A stretch of 64,000 bases of DNA from Larsenimonas rhizosphaerae (GCF_023700005.1 NZ_JAMLJK010000001.1:1347096-1411095), one strand, 5' to 3'; positions 26,398 through 35,835 are shown, counted from the stretch's first letter. The notes: a model not told the origin generated them from the letters alone. Program-made: numbers and translations.

Positions 26398-27421
26398 ATC
26401 CCAGTACCTCCGTGGTCAGTTGCATGGATTCAAGGTGGGCGAGTGCTGTTTGAATCTGGTGAGGACTGCCTCTGAATTCGGCGATCATCAGCCCCAGAGT
26501 GTGGCCCTGAATGTCTTCGATTCTTGCCTGCAGGATGCTGATGTCGAGTTCGAATTCTCGTGCCAGCTGCGAGATCAGCGGTGAAGAGACATTCTCGTCG
26601 TTGAAGACCAGCCTGACGATGGGGTGAGGTTTATCCGGCGCGCTGCTTTCCAGGCGTTCGCGCAGGGAGCGTGGCGGCTCGATACGCAGAAAGTCTTCCA
26701 GAAAGGCGCGCCCCAGCTCGGTACCCGGCCGCGTAAAGAAGGGGCCGACACGAGAGGTTTCCACCAGACGCCCATCACTGATCAGTGCCACGCTGTCGCA
26801 GATCGATTTAACGACTTCCATCTCATGTGTAATCAGCAGGATTGTCAGCCCCAGTTCCTGGTTGATCTCACGCAATAATTCAAGAATCGAGGTTGTTGTC
26901 TGAGGGTCAAGCGCTGATGTTGCTTCATCGCACAGCAGTACCTTGGGTCGACTCGCCAGCGCTCGTGCAATGGCTACACGCTGTTTCTGCCCGCCGGAAA
27001 GCGCTGATGGATAGTTGTCACGCTTGTCGGTCAGGCCGGTCAGCTCAAGCAGGGGCGTAATGCGCTGCTGGATTGCCGCCTTGTCGAGTCCCATGAGTTC
27101 CAGAGGAAAGGCGATATTACGGTAGACCGTACGGGAATCCAGCAAATTGAAATGCTGAAATATCATTCCAATATCGTGGCGTGCCTTTCTAAGGCCCTGT
27201 TCATCGAGGCAGGTCAGATCCTGACCGTCAACCCATACCTTGCCGCTGGTGGGGCGTTCAAGAAGATTGACGCAGCGGATCAGGGTGCTTTTGCCCGCTC
27301 CGGATACTCCAATGACGCCTGTAATACTTCCTTCGGGGACGTGAAGCTCCACATCCTGCAGGGCAGCAACCGCTGATTGGCCGGAGCCATAGAATTTACT
27401 GAGATGTTCAAGTCGTATCAT
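26387..27421 (-). CDS. metN: Methionine ABC transporter ATP-binding protein with C-terminal NIL domain
   Basis: This 344-residue ATPase has Walker [10 protein letters not shown], signature [15 protein letters not shown] and Walker [13 protein letters not shown]. The last 75 or so residues form the NIL (ACT-like) domain that binds methionine and shuts transport by trans-inhibition. It is first in the operon. Its Shine-Dalgarno is weak (CAGG). The 150-base leader holds a SAM-II-like riboswitch and a terminator, so transcription is expected to fall when SAM is high. Confidence 0.95.
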   Translation of the reverse strand: MIRLEHLSKFYGSGQSAVAALQDVELHVPEGSITGVIGVSGAGKSTLIRCVNLLERPTSGKVWVDGQDLTCLDEQGLRKARHDIGMIFQHFNLLDSRTVYRNIAFPLELMGLDKAAIQQRITPLLELTGLTDKRDNYPSALSGGQKQRVAIARALASRPKVLLCDEATSALDPQTTTSILELLREINQELGLTILLITHEMEVVKSICDSVALISDGRLVETSRVGPFFTRPGTELGRAFLEDFLRIEPPRSLRERLESSAPDKPHPIVRLVFNDENVSSPLISQLAREFELDISILQARIEDIQGHTLGLMIAEFRGSPHQIQTALAHLESMQLTTEVLGYVE

Positions 27422-27463
27422 GGTGCCTGAGGGAAACCCTGTTCTTGAATGGGTGTTTGAGCA

Positions 27464-27491
27464 TAAAAAAAGCCACCCGTGAAGGGTGGCT
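27464..27491 (-). terminator. Leader terminator (attenuator) upstream of metN
   Basis: On the minus strand: stem AGCCACCC / GGGTGGCT with a 5-base loop, followed by seven T. It lies between the riboswitch and metN. Its 5' arm contains CACCCTT, exactly complementary to AAGGGTG at the 3' end of the aptamer. Confidence 0.9.
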
Positions 27492-27503
27492 CAACGCTGG
27501 ACA

Positions 27504-27562
27504 CACCCTTTTAGCAGTATTTGATAATGCGCCCCGCAATCCAGGTACAAATCGGCGCTAAA
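27504..27562 (-). promoter_or_regulatory. SAM-II-like riboswitch (SAM_alpha) in the metN leader
   Basis: Read 5' to 3' on the minus strand the conserved blocks occur in SAM-II order: GCGCC-GATTT, then ATTGC, then GGCGC closing stem P1, then AT-rich ATCAAAT, then GCTAAAAGGG forming the pseudoknot strand. These match the published SAM-II (metX leader) pattern block for block. A promoter lies a few bases upstream and an intrinsic terminator just downstream, with a 7-base antiterminator option. The known class binds S-adenosylmethionine and is best known from alphaproteobacteria. Match by eye, not by covariance model. Confidence 0.85.
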
Positions 27563-27573
27563 ATTGGAGCGCA

Positions 27574-27602
27574 ATCTTAGGAGGCTCGTCTCGCCCTGTC
27601 AA
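27574..27602 (-). promoter_or_regulatory. Sigma-70 promoter of metNIQ
   Basis: TTGACA (27602-27597), 17-base spacer, TAAGAT (27579-27574). The predicted start near 27567 places the riboswitch at the very 5' end of the transcript. Confidence 0.8.
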
Positions 27603-27706
27603 CGCGTGGCAGAATGGCAAGTATACACGGTTGTAGTGGGCTAAAGGGCGGTCACTGGCCGGATACATGGATAGGCCTTATTCAAAAACATGCGGGGAAG
27701 AGTGCG

Positions 27707-28321
27707 ATGTTTACAGGAATCGTTCAAGGATGTGCCGAGGTAGTGAGCGTTGAGTTGCTGCCCGGACTTTCCCGGCTTGGCCTGCGCCTGCCGGAGCATA
27801 TGCTGGAGGGTCTGGAGCTCGGGGCATCGGTGTCGGTTGATGGATGCTGCCTCAGCGTGACATCGATGAATGGGGCGATAGTCACATTTGATCTGATGCG
27901 GGCAACGCTGCACCTGACGACACTTGAAAAGTGCGAGCCTGGTCATCTTCTCAATGTCGAACGCGCGGCTCGATTCGGTGAGGATATCGGAGGGCATTTG
28001 ATGTCCGGACATATTTCATGTCGTGCCACCATCACCGAGCTGGATGTGGCGCCCAATAACCTCCGTATCTGGTTTAGTGTGCCGGACGGATTTCAGCGCT
28101 TTATTCTGGACAAGGGATATATTGGTATTGATGGCATCAGCCTGACCGTGGGAGCGCTGCGTGAAGGCGCCTTTTGCGTCAATTTGATTCCGGAAACGAT
28201 GGCGCGTACCACGCTGGCTGACAAGGAAATGGGGGATGAGGTCAATATCGAAATTGATCCTCAGACTCAGGCGATCGTGGAAACCGTTGAGCGAGTGCTC
28301 AAGACACGCAGTATGGTTTGA
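27707..28321 (+). CDS. ribE: Riboflavin synthase, alpha chain
   Basis: This 204-residue enzyme dismutates two molecules of 6,7-dimethyl-8-ribityllumazine into riboflavin. It starts with the family signature MFTGIVQG, and two lumazine-binding repeats follow (N-terminal with [15 protein letters not shown]-terminal with [11 protein letters not shown]). GGGGAAG precedes the ATG; the longer reading from 27614 overlaps the metN promoter and adds no homology. No FMN riboswitch or other rib genes are adjacent. It is divergent from metNIQ and possibly co-transcribed with apt. Confidence 0.93.
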   Translation: MFTGIVQGCAEVVSVELLPGLSRLGLRLPEHMLEGLELGASVSVDGCCLSVTSMNGAIVTFDLMRATLHLTTLEKCEPGHLLNVERAARFGEDIGGHLMSGHISCRATITELDVAPNNLRIWFSVPDGFQRFILDKGYIGIDGISLTVGALREGAFCVNLIPETMARTTLADKEMGDEVNIEIDPQTQAIVETVERVLKTRSMV

Positions 28322-28404
28322 TCGGCTCGATTAAAACGCCCGTTTTGGGTAGTATGCTCGGTTTTTCATCCGGTATGGATCGATATAGGGAAGGTGCTCG
28401 ACGA

Positions 28405-28950
28405 ATGAGTATTTACGGTGACTACATCAAGTCGGTGATTCGTACCGTGCCTGACTGGCCGCAGGAAGGTGTCAATTTCCGCGATATTACGCCGCTTTTG
28501 CAGAACAGTTCGGCCTTCAGGAAACTGATTGACAGTTTTGTACATCGCTATCAGGAGCTTGATCTGGATGCGATTGCTGCGATCGATGCGCGTGGCTTCA
28601 TTATCGGCGCGCCACTGGCATATGAGCTGGGCTGCAGCTTTGTACCGGTACGAAAGAAAGGCAAGTTGCCGTTCAAGACCATCAGTGAAACCTACTCGCT
28701 GGAGTATGGCCATTCATCGGTTGAACTGCACTCTGATGCCTTTCAGAAAGGGGATCGAATCCTTGTGATGGACGATTTGATCGCCACCGGCGGCACCATG
28801 CTGGCAGCGGCCAAACTGATACAGCGCAGTGGTGGACAGGTGGTGGAAACCGCCACGATTGTAGATCTTCCCGAGCTGGGTGGGTCCCGCAGGATTCGTG
28901 AAGAAGGCCACAACGTCTTTGCGGTATGCAGTTTTCTGGAAAGTGAGTAA
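28405..28950 (+). CDS. apt: Adenine phosphoribosyltransferase
   Basis: This 181-residue enzyme salvages adenine to AMP with PRPP. The PRPP loop [14 protein letters not shown] is clear, and FRDITPLLQ and [18 protein letters not shown] are conserved. The start at 28405 ([19 protein letters not shown]) gives the usual length; the upstream 29 codons are unrelated. The next three genes also concern salvage or uracil metabolism. Confidence 0.96.
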   Translation: MSIYGDYIKSVIRTVPDWPQEGVNFRDITPLLQNSSAFRKLIDSFVHRYQELDLDAIAAIDARGFIIGAPLAYELGCSFVPVRKKGKLPFKTISETYSLEYGHSSVELHSDAFQKGDRILVMDDLIATGGTMLAAAKLIQRSGGQVVETATIVDLPELGGSRRIREEGHNVFAVCSFLESE

Positions 28951-28989
28951 AAGTAATTGTCATGACAGATACATTGGCGCGGAGTGTCC

Positions 28990-29487
28990 ATGAGTACTGA
29001 ACGTTATCAAGCACACCTGACTATTTCATGGGATCGCCTGCATCGTGATGTACGCGCTCTTTGCCATGGATTGCTGGCCCGGCAAACCTCTTTCAAGGGG
29101 ATTATTGCCATTACGCGGGGCGGGTTGATACCGGCAGCTCTGGTTGCGCGCGAACTTGATGTCCGGTTGATCGATACCATATGCATCAAAAGCTATGACC
29201 ATATGGATCAGGGCGGCCTTCAGGTACTGAAAGGCATCGACCATGATGGTGACGGCTGGCTGCTGATCGATGACCTTGTGGACACCGGCAAGACCGCTCG
29301 CGCGGTACGTGACATGCTGCCCCGTGCCTTTTTTGCCACCATTTATGCCAAGCCCGAAGGCAAGCCGCTGGTGGATTATTGCCTTGAAGATGTGGGGCAG
29401 GATACCTGGATTCAGTTTCCCTGGGATATGGGGCTTTCCTATATCGAGCCGCTGGTGTCTCGCCAGCATGGTGAGCCGGAGTCCTGA
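28990..29487 (+). CDS. gpt: Xanthine-guanine phosphoribosyltransferase
   Basis: This 165-residue enzyme salvages xanthine and guanine. The PRPP-binding motif is WLLIDDLVDTGKTARAV, and GIIAITRGGLIPAAL near the N-terminus is the conserved loop. The ATG at 28990 has GGAG 5 bases before it; a GTG two codons earlier is less well spaced. ung starts 3 bases after its stop. Confidence 0.93.
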   Translation: MSTERYQAHLTISWDRLHRDVRALCHGLLARQTSFKGIIAITRGGLIPAALVARELDVRLIDTICIKSYDHMDQGGLQVLKGIDHDGDGWLLIDDLVDTGKTARAVRDMLPRAFFATIYAKPEGKPLVDYCLEDVGQDTWIQFPWDMGLSYIEPLVSRQHGEPES

Positions 29488-29490
29488 GTC

Positions 29491-30195
29491 ATGCCCAACC
29501 CGCTGCCGCCGAGCTGGAAGCGCCATCTTGGAGATGAGCTGGAAAAGCCTTACATGCAAGCGCTTCGCCATTTTCTGGCCGAAGAGAAAGAGGCTCGCAA
29601 GGTGATCTATCCGCATTCCGCTCACTGGTTTGATGCCTTTCACCTTACGCCGCTTGATCAGGTCAAGGTTGTTATCCTCGGACAGGATCCTTATCACGGC
29701 CCGGGTCAGGCACATGGATTATGCTTTTCCGTGCGGCCAGGTGTCCGGGTGCCACCGTCGCTGGTCAATATCTATAAGGAATTGCAGGCGGATGCGGTTG
29801 ATTTCGAGCCGGTCAATCATGGCTTTCTGGAAGCCTGGGCCCGGCAGGGGGTGCTGATGCTCAATAGTGTGCTGACTGTAGAGCAGGGGCAGGCTGCTTC
29901 GCATCGAAATCAGGGGTGGGAAACCTTTACCGATCAGGCGATCGGCACTGTCAACCAAATGTGTGATCACGTGGTGTTCATACTGTGGGGCAGCTATGCC
30001 CAGAAAAAGGCTGCCTTTGTTGATCAGGAGAAACACCTCGTGCTTCATGCACCGCACCCCTCACCGTTGTCGGCCCATCGCGGCTTTCTTGGGTGCCGGC
30101 ATTTTTCAAAAGCCAATCAGTTTCTGACTGAGCATGATATTGCGCCAGTGGACTGGCGGTTGCCGACAGTGCCCGATACGGCCACTACAGCATGA
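29491..30195 (+). CDS. ung: Uracil-DNA glycosylase
   Basis: This 234-residue enzyme removes uracil from DNA in base-excision repair. The catalytic motif GQDPYHG lies at residues 64-70 (Asp66 activates water), and the DNA-intercalating [11 protein letters not shown] motif is near residue 195. It is tightly linked to gpt. Confidence 0.97.
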   Translation: MPNPLPPSWKRHLGDELEKPYMQALRHFLAEEKEARKVIYPHSAHWFDAFHLTPLDQVKVVILGQDPYHGPGQAHGLCFSVRPGVRVPPSLVNIYKELQADAVDFEPVNHGFLEAWARQGVLMLNSVLTVEQGQAASHRNQGWETFTDQAIGTVNQMCDHVVFILWGSYAQKKAAFVDQEKHLVLHAPHPSPLSAHRGFLGCRHFSKANQFLTEHDIAPVDWRLPTVPDTATTA

Positions 30196-30260
30196 ACGGC
30201 ACGGACATGATCTCGTTTATGCATGATACTAACGTCAAATATATCTAAAGAGGACGCCGC

Positions 30261-30890
30261 ATGAGCGTACATGAAATCGATCACCCACTGATCAAGCACA
30301 AGCTTGGCTTGATGCGTACAGCTCGTGTCAGTACCAAGAACTTTCGCGAGCTGGCCTCCGAAGTCGCAGAACTGCTGACCTATGAGGCTACCAAGGGGTT
30401 TGAAGTCGAGAAAACCATGGTGGATGGCTGGAGTGGCCAGCAGATCGAAGTCGAACACATCAAGGGCAAGAAGGTCACGATTGTCCCGATACTTCGTGCC
30501 GGCCTGGGCATGATGGACGGTGTCATGGCATTGCTCCCCAGTGCACGTATCAGTGTCGTGGGACTGTACCGTAACGAAGACACGCTTGAACCAGTGCCTT
30601 ATTTCGAGAAATTCGTCAGTGATCTCGATGAGCGTCTGGCAATTGTCATTGACCCAATGCTTGCCACCGGCGGGTCAATGGTTGCCACCATTGATATGCT
30701 CAAGGCCAAGGGGTGTACGCAGATCAAGGTGATTGTACTTGTAGCAGCCCCGGAAGGAATAGAGCGGGTAGAGAAGGCCCATCCTGATGTCGAAATCTAC
30801 ACCGCTTCGGTAGATGAGCGGTTGGATGAAGCCGGCTACATCGTGCCTGGTCTTGGCGATGCGGGTGACAAGATTTTTGGAACGCGCTGA
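30261..30890 (+). CDS. upp: Uracil phosphoribosyltransferase
   Basis: This 209-residue enzyme converts uracil to UMP. The PRPP loop [12 protein letters not shown] and the C-terminal uracil-binding [16 protein letters not shown] are conserved. AGAGGA sits ahead of the ATG. A uracil permease gene (uraA), its frequent partner, is absent; an intrinsic terminator follows directly. Confidence 0.97.
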   Translation: MSVHEIDHPLIKHKLGLMRTARVSTKNFRELASEVAELLTYEATKGFEVEKTMVDGWSGQQIEVEHIKGKKVTIVPILRAGLGMMDGVMALLPSARISVVGLYRNEDTLEPVPYFEKFVSDLDERLAIVIDPMLATGGSMVATIDMLKAKGCTQIKVIVLVAAPEGIERVEKAHPDVEIYTASVDERLDEAGYIVPGLGDAGDKIFGTR

Positions 30891-30914
30891 TTTCGGCGTG
30901 TTGTGAATGTCAAG

Positions 30915-30947
30915 AAGCGCTCATGCCTGTCATGAGCGCTTTTTTTT
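30915..30947 (+). terminator. Intrinsic terminator after upp
   Basis: Stem AAGCGCTCATG / CATGAGCGCTT with loop CCTGT and seven or more T; close enough to serve the convergent regulator gene as well. Confidence 0.92.
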
Positions 30948-30948
30948 G

Positions 30949-31548
30949 TCAGGTCGACTCACTGCCATGATGGCGGAGGCCTTCTGAAAAGGAGGGCGGG
31001 GTATTGGCGCTGACAATGATGCAGGTGACGTTACTGGTATTGCGAAACCGGTGTGGCAGGGTAGAGTCGAAGTAATAGCCATCTCCCTTTGACAGGTGCC
31101 GGCTTTCGCCGTCCACGGTCAGTTCTATTTCGCCTTCTACGATGACGCCGCCTTCCTCGCCTTCATGAGCAAGCATGTCGTCACCGGTGTCTGCTCCTGG
31201 CGGATAGTGCTCGTGAAGGATGGTCATTTTGCGGTTGCGCCTCGAGGCTCCAATCAGTCTGAATGACAAATGACCATCACCAAGCTCGGCAAGTTCATCG
31301 GCATGGTAGAAGAAGCGGTAGTGTTCTGCGGGTTCATCGGTAAAGAAATCGTTGAGAGATACCGGAATGGCGTCCAGTATCTTGCGCAGTGAGCTGACGG
31401 AGGGGCTGACATTATTGAGCTCTATCAGCGAGACGGTGCTGTTGGTCACGCCGGCACGCTTGGCCAGTTCCCGCTGTGAGAGATTGTGATGTTGTCGCAG
31501 CTGCTTCAGACGTTTGCCAACGTCCATCACCGGAGGCTTTTCTTGCAT
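30949..31548 (-). CDS. XRE-cupin transcriptional regulator (PuuR-like)
   Basis: This 199-residue regulator has an N-terminal XRE helix-turn-helix (LKQLRQHHNLSQRELAKRAG, then TNSTVSLIELNNVSPSVSSL). Its C-terminal cupin_2 barrel includes the segment EGEEGGVIVEGEIELTVDGE. PuuR, the putrescine-responsive repressor, has this layout and close motif similarity. No putrescine-degradation genes (puuA-E) adjoin it, so its targets are unknown. It is divergent from mobA. Confidence 0.8.
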   Translation of the reverse strand: MQEKPPVMDVGKRLKQLRQHHNLSQRELAKRAGVTNSTVSLIELNNVSPSVSSLRKILDAIPVSLNDFFTDEPAEHYRFFYHADELAELGDGHLSFRLIGASRRNRKMTILHEHYPPGADTGDDMLAHEGEEGGVIVEGEIELTVDGESRHLSKGDGYYFDSTLPHRFRNTSNVTCIIVSANTPPSFSEGLRHHGSEST

Positions 31549-31636
31549 GAGTAGAGAAATGTCCTGTAGGGGTGGCTATGTTAAAGCGTTTTTCTTTTCG
31601 AACAGGATAACGCGTTGATTTAAGGTGATGTAGCCC

Positions 31637-32242
31637 ATGAGCGAGAGATTTGATCCGGCGGCGCATTCTATCAGTGGGCTGATCCTGGCAGGTGGGCAGG
31701 CGCGTCGACTCGGTCATGTAGACAAGGGGCTTGTCAGGATCGGGTCGCGCGAGATGGTGCGCCATGTTGCAGCCGCGCTTGTGCCCCTGGTAAACAATGT
31801 TCTTGTCAGTGCCAATCGCTCCATCGATGTCTATCACACGCTGGGGCTGGATGTTGTCGAGGACTGTGTCGGCGAGTCTGCCGGCCCATTGGCGGGTATG
31901 CATGCCGGACTCAGTGCCAGTGAGTGTGCGTGGGTACTGGTCGTTCCCTGTGACGTGCCGCTGATCACCACGCCTGTTCTCGAACAGCTTTGCCGCGCAG
32001 CAACCGAGTCGCATGTCGATATTGCCTATGCCTGTGACAGTGAGCGTAGCCACCCTGCCGTGGCCATGGTGCGTTCCTGCCTGGTGGAAGACCTTGAAAA
32101 ATTCCTGAATGCGGGGGGGCGCCGCATTCTGGCCTGGTATGAACGTCATGCCGTGATTGAGGTGAATGTTTCGGCTACTCATGAATTCATGAACGTGAAT
32201 ACGCCAGCGGATGTCGAGCTGGTCGCCAGATACTTGAGTTGA
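31637..32242 (+). CDS. mobA: Molybdenum cofactor guanylyltransferase
   Basis: This 201-residue enzyme attaches GMP to molybdopterin to make the MGD cofactor. The nucleotide-binding LILAGGQARRLGHVDKG lies near residues 15-31, and PCDVPLI is the metal-binding region. It heads a run of Moco genes: mobA, mobB, moaC-moaD, moaE, moaA. Confidence 0.93.
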   Translation: MSERFDPAAHSISGLILAGGQARRLGHVDKGLVRIGSREMVRHVAAALVPLVNNVLVSANRSIDVYHTLGLDVVEDCVGESAGPLAGMHAGLSASECAWVLVVPCDVPLITTPVLEQLCRAATESHVDIAYACDSERSHPAVAMVRSCLVEDLEKFLNAGGRRILAWYERHAVIEVNVSATHEFMNVNTPADVELVARYLS

Positions 32243-32299
32243 AAAGTCAGGTATCTGCTACAATGGTTAGCATGCTTTCAATATTGCCGGGGTGTCGTC

Positions 32300-32851
32300 T
32301 TGCCACATGACAGTAGTCCAGCGCCGGTAGTCACCCTGGGTATTTCGGGATTCAGCAACAGCGGAAAAACCACGTTGATCGAAGCAATGATCTCACGCAT
32401 GACGGGGCCATCCTGCATTGTCGTTGTTATCAAGCATTCGCATCATCATGTGGTTCCCTTTCAGCTTGGTTCCGACAGTGAACGCTTTCGCTCTGCAGGG
32501 GCCAGCGATGTGCTTTTGAGTGCTGCCAACGGGCTTGAGCAGCAGGGGCAATGGTGCCCCGGCGTTTTGCCAACGCTGAAGGAACTTTTGAACTATGCTG
32601 GCAAATCTGCTCCTGATCTTGTACTGCTCGAAGGGTTCAAGGACGTGGCGGGTTTGCCACGGCTGTGGCTGCACCGGGGAAATCATCTGCCTTCCGAGCA
32701 GGAAGAAGCGTACCTGGCCAGGTCGCTGGCGGTAGTCACCGATTATCCCGCATTGTTTCCTGCGTTGACACGATTACCCCTCGACAACCCTGACGAAGTG
32801 GCGCGCTGGGTTCAGCTCTGGCGGGCAGGTTTTACATCAACGAATGAGTAG
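32300..32851 (+). CDS. mobB: Molybdopterin-guanine dinucleotide biosynthesis adaptor MobB
   Basis: This 183-residue P-loop protein binds GTP and cooperates with MobA. Walker A is GFSNSGKTTLIEAMI close to the N-terminus. A TTG start at 32300 is needed: the first ATG lies beyond the P-loop. GGGG about 8 bases upstream supports the TTG. The moaC-moaD gene begins 4 bases after its stop. Confidence 0.9.
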   Translation: MPHDSSPAPVVTLGISGFSNSGKTTLIEAMISRMTGPSCIVVVIKHSHHHVVPFQLGSDSERFRSAGASDVLLSAANGLEQQGQWCPGVLPTLKELLNYAGKSAPDLVLLEGFKDVAGLPRLWLHRGNHLPSEQEEAYLARSLAVVTDYPALFPALTRLPLDNPDEVARWVQLWRAGFTSTNE

Positions 32852-32855
32852 GTAA

Positions 32856-33653
32856 ATGTCCCTGACACATATCAATCACCGCGGTGAGGCTCACATGGTC
32901 GATGTGGGCGACAAGTCGGTTACTTCACGTTCCGCTACGGCAACAGGCTTTATAACCATGCAGCCGAATACGTTACAGCTGCTGGTTGATGGGGCGCTTC
33001 CCAAGGGCGATGTGTTGGCAACGGCACGAATTGCCGGCATTCAGGCCGCCAAAAGAACGTCTGACTTGATTCCATTGTGTCATCCATTGCCCTTGACGCA
33101 TGTCAGTATCGACATGGATATCGATATGACCAAAGGGGGTATTCATGTGATGGCGACATGCCGTACTGATGGCAAGACGGGTGTTGAGATGGAGGCATTG
33201 ACGGCAGTCAGTGCTACATGTCTTACCCTGTTCGATATGTGCAAGGCTGTAGATCGTCGTATGGTGATTGGTGACATTCGTGTAAATGAAAAGACCGGCG
33301 GCAAGAGCGGTAGCTGGAGCAGGGAGGATACTGTCGCACCAGGGAATGCGGTACCCGAGGAAAAGGAGGATGCTGCTGGCAGCAGTATGTCGACAGCGCT
33401 GCTGTGTGTTCGGTTCTTTGGTGAGGCGCGTGATCATGCTCGGGCCGGCATGCTGGATATCAATATTGAAGCCGTCGAGCCATTGACCGTTGCAGGGCTG
33501 AAAGCCTGCCTGATCGCTCGGGGGGACTTTGATCCCTCTCGCCTCCAGGCAGGGCGTCTGATGGTCGCTGTCAATCAAAAAATGACCAGTGAAGACCATC
33601 TCCTTTCCCCGGGTGATGAAGTTGCCTTTTTCCCACCTGTAACCGGGGGCTGA
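32856..33653 (+). CDS. moaC: MoaC-MoaD fusion: cyclic pyranopterin phosphate synthase and MPT synthase small subunit
   Basis: This is one 265-residue frame. Residues 1-158 are a full MoaC ([13 protein letters not shown] and [10 protein letters not shown] carry catalytic residues), which converts the MoaA product to cPMP. Residues 159-178 are a Glu/Ala/Ser-rich linker. Residues 179-265 are MoaD, a ubiquitin-fold sulfur carrier ending in the free Gly-Gly that is thiocarboxylated. An in-frame ATG at 33387 (Met178) begins exactly at MoaD, and AAAAGGAGG lies 17 bases ahead of it, so free MoaD could also be made. MoaC and MoaD are usually separate neighbours. moaE starts right after the stop. Confidence 0.9.
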   Translation: MSLTHINHRGEAHMVDVGDKSVTSRSATATGFITMQPNTLQLLVDGALPKGDVLATARIAGIQAAKRTSDLIPLCHPLPLTHVSIDMDIDMTKGGIHVMATCRTDGKTGVEMEALTAVSATCLTLFDMCKAVDRRMVIGDIRVNEKTGGKSGSWSREDTVAPGNAVPEEKEDAAGSSMSTALLCVRFFGEARDHARAGMLDINIEAVEPLTVAGLKACLIARGDFDPSRLQAGRLMVAVNQKMTSEDHLLSPGDEVAFFPPVTGG

Positions 33654-34103
33654 ATGATCCGTATCCAGCAGGAACCCTTTGATGTATCTCATGAGTATGA
33701 CGTACTGGTGGGCGAAACAGGCAGTATTGGCGCGGTAGTCAGTTTCGTGGGTCGTGTCAGGGACCTGGCCGATGAACAGGTCTGTGGGCTTACGCTTGAA
33801 CATTATCCGGGCATGACGGAAAGCGTGCTGGCTGAACTTGTTGACGATGCCATGATCCGGTGGTCACTTGAGGGCGTCAGTGTGATTCATCGCACAGGCT
33901 ACCTGGGGCGTGGAGAAGATATTGTTCTCGTCATGACCGCATCCGCGCATCGCCACGCAGCGTTCGAAAGCTGTGACTACATCATGGATCATCTGAAGAC
34001 CAGGGCGCCTTTCTGGAAAAAAGAGCACACGCAGGAAGAGGTCTGCTGGGTTGCTGCAAAAGAGCTGGATGACAAGGCCGTGTCCAGATGGAGAGATAAA
34101 TGA
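33654..34103 (+). CDS. moaE: Molybdopterin synthase catalytic subunit
   Basis: This 149-residue large subunit of MPT synthase inserts sulfur from MoaD thiocarboxylate into cPMP. The active-site lysine motif [10 protein letters not shown] is conserved, and [14 protein letters not shown] is the N-terminal hallmark. The ATG immediately follows the moaC-moaD stop, and the end overlaps moaA by 4 bases, so all are coupled. Confidence 0.95.
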   Translation: MIRIQQEPFDVSHEYDVLVGETGSIGAVVSFVGRVRDLADEQVCGLTLEHYPGMTESVLAELVDDAMIRWSLEGVSVIHRTGYLGRGEDIVLVMTASAHRHAAFESCDYIMDHLKTRAPFWKKEHTQEEVCWVAAKELDDKAVSRWRDK

Positions 34104-35089
34104 GTAGCTTGATTGACGGCTTTGATCGCAGGATCCGTTATGTTCGCATTTCGATTACTGACCGCTGTGATTTTCGCTGTGTGTACTGCATGAGCGAAGA
34201 GATGGAGTTTCTTCCTCGAAGCCAGGTGTTGTCCATTGATGAGCTGGCTTTTGTGGCGGAGGCATTTGCATCACTGGGTGTGGAAAAGATTCGTTTGACC
34301 GGGGGAGAGCCACTGGTCAGGCGCGGTGTCAGTGATCTTGTCAGCCGCATCGGCAAGTTGCCGGGTGTGCGCGATCTTGCGATGACGACCAACGGGTCAA
34401 TGCTGGACCGATACGCCGAGGAACTTCGGCAGGGCGGGCTGGACCGGCTCAACATCAGTCTCGATTCGCTCAGGCCCGATCGCTTCAAGGCACTCACACG
34501 TACGGGTGATCTGAACAAGGTATTGGCGGGGATGAGAGCGGCCAAAAAGGCCGGGTTTGAACACATCAAGCTCAATGCCGTTATCCTCAAAAATCGCAAT
34601 GATGATGAAATCCTTGATCTTGTGCAGTTTGCCTGTAACGAAGGGATTGATATTTCCTTTATCGAGGAGATGCCTCTGGGAGACGTGTCAGACCATCGTC
34701 GTGATGAGACATTCATGTCCAACGACGAAGTTCGCGCCCGTATCGAGGAAAGGTATGACTTGCTTCCCCTGGCTGAAACAACGCTGGGGCCTTCGCGATA
34801 CTATCGACTGGTCGGCGAGGGCAGCAAGATTGGCTTCATATCCCCGCACTCGCATAATTTCTGCGCCGACTGCAATCGGGTACGGGTAACTGTCGAGGGT
34901 AGATTGTTACTATGCCTGGGTAATGAGCATTCGGTTGACCTCAAGCAGGTGATCAGGGAGTATCCAGGCAACCTTGAATACCTGAAGCAGACAATAGTCG
35001 ATGCCATGTCGCTCAAGCCCGAGCGCCACCATTTCACGACAGATGGTGATGTCCAGGTTGTTCGAATGATGAACATGACCGGGGGGTAG
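34100..35089 (+). CDS. moaA: GTP 3',8-cyclase (radical SAM)
   Basis: This 329-residue radical SAM enzyme performs the first step of molybdenum cofactor synthesis. The N-terminal cluster motif CDFRCVYC gives Cys23, Cys27 and Cys30. The C-terminal cluster uses [10 protein letters not shown] plus a later Cys (LLLC). The protein ends in the conserved Gly-Gly. It is last in the Moco operon; moaB and moeA are not present in the window. Confidence 0.96.
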   Translation: MSSLIDGFDRRIRYVRISITDRCDFRCVYCMSEEMEFLPRSQVLSIDELAFVAEAFASLGVEKIRLTGGEPLVRRGVSDLVSRIGKLPGVRDLAMTTNGSMLDRYAEELRQGGLDRLNISLDSLRPDRFKALTRTGDLNKVLAGMRAAKKAGFEHIKLNAVILKNRNDDEILDLVQFACNEGIDISFIEEMPLGDVSDHRRDETFMSNDEVRARIEERYDLLPLAETTLGPSRYYRLVGEGSKIGFISPHSHNFCADCNRVRVTVEGRLLLCLGNEHSVDLKQVIREYPGNLEYLKQTIVDAMSLKPERHHFTTDGDVQVVRMMNMTGG

Positions 35090-35179
35090 GTAGTGATGGG
35101 GACGTGCAGCCTGCCGGTACAAGGCAGCAGCTTCAGGTACAGACCTGTTTTATTGGTGGCTTGATTTGGTGCACCTGTC

Positions 35180-35818
35180 TTGAATTCTTCTGCTTTTGAA
35201 CAATATCTGAGTACTGCCGTCCCGATAGGCAAGGGGAATGATCGCGTGGTATATCGATTACCAGCCTGTCCAGAGCGGTGTATAAAACTGCCTCGCTACC
35301 CTTTGCGAGGCAGTGAACAAAGTCGACGTGAAAAAAAATACTTCGAACGACTTGAAGCTCGTGGCATCCCTTACTGGGAATATATCCCGCGATATCATGG
35401 TGCAATGGTAGTAGGAAATCATGGTGAAGGGCTCATCTATGATCTGATTCTCGATAAGGAGGGTGGCGTCGCCAGAACCATACGCCATTACCGGTCCAAT
35501 CAATTTGACGTTTTCCAGGGCGATGCCTTTTGCAGGGCTTTTGAAGCATTATGTGTTTTCCTGATGAACTACTGGATTGTTCCTTCCGACATAAATGATC
35601 GAAATATTGTATGTGTTTTTACTGATCAAGAAGGGTGCCGTCTTTACTTGATTGATGGTGTATCCAATCCTGCGCTATTTCCTATAGCAAATTATTCTTC
35701 CTGGTTTGCCAGAAGAAGGATAAGGAAAAGATTAATAAAGTTGGCCGGGAAATTTAAAAACTATGGGTTGATCAACAATAAGCAATGCAATATTATTATT
35801 GAAAAATTAACCCTGTGA
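35180..35818 (+). CDS. yrbL: YrbL family kinase-like protein
   Basis: This 212-residue protein matches the PhoP-regulatory-network YrbL family. Kinase-like elements are visible: IGKGNDRVVY as a glycine-rich loop, Lys36 in CIKLP, Asp137 and Asn142 in SDINDRN as a catalytic-loop equivalent, and Asp159-Gly160 in the DFG position. Its substrate is unknown. The start is a TTG with only a weak ribosome site, so the N-terminus is less certain. Family members recur near surface-polysaccharide loci, and here one precedes the export genes; a role in glycan phosphorylation or regulation is only a guess. Confidence 0.75.
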   Translation: MNSSAFEQYLSTAVPIGKGNDRVVYRLPACPERCIKLPRYPLRGSEQSRREKKYFERLEARGIPYWEYIPRYHGAMVVGNHGEGLIYDLILDKEGGVARTIRHYRSNQFDVFQGDAFCRAFEALCVFLMNYWIVPSDINDRNIVCVFTDQEGCRLYLIDGVSNPALFPIANYSSWFARRRIRKRLIKLAGKFKNYGLINNKQCNIIIEKLTL

Positions 35819-35835
35819 GCTTTGAGAGTAAAATC

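Noticed and set aside
27611-27706. FMN riboswitch ahead of riboflavin synthase
   Set aside because: The gap is too short and lacks the RFN conserved boxes.
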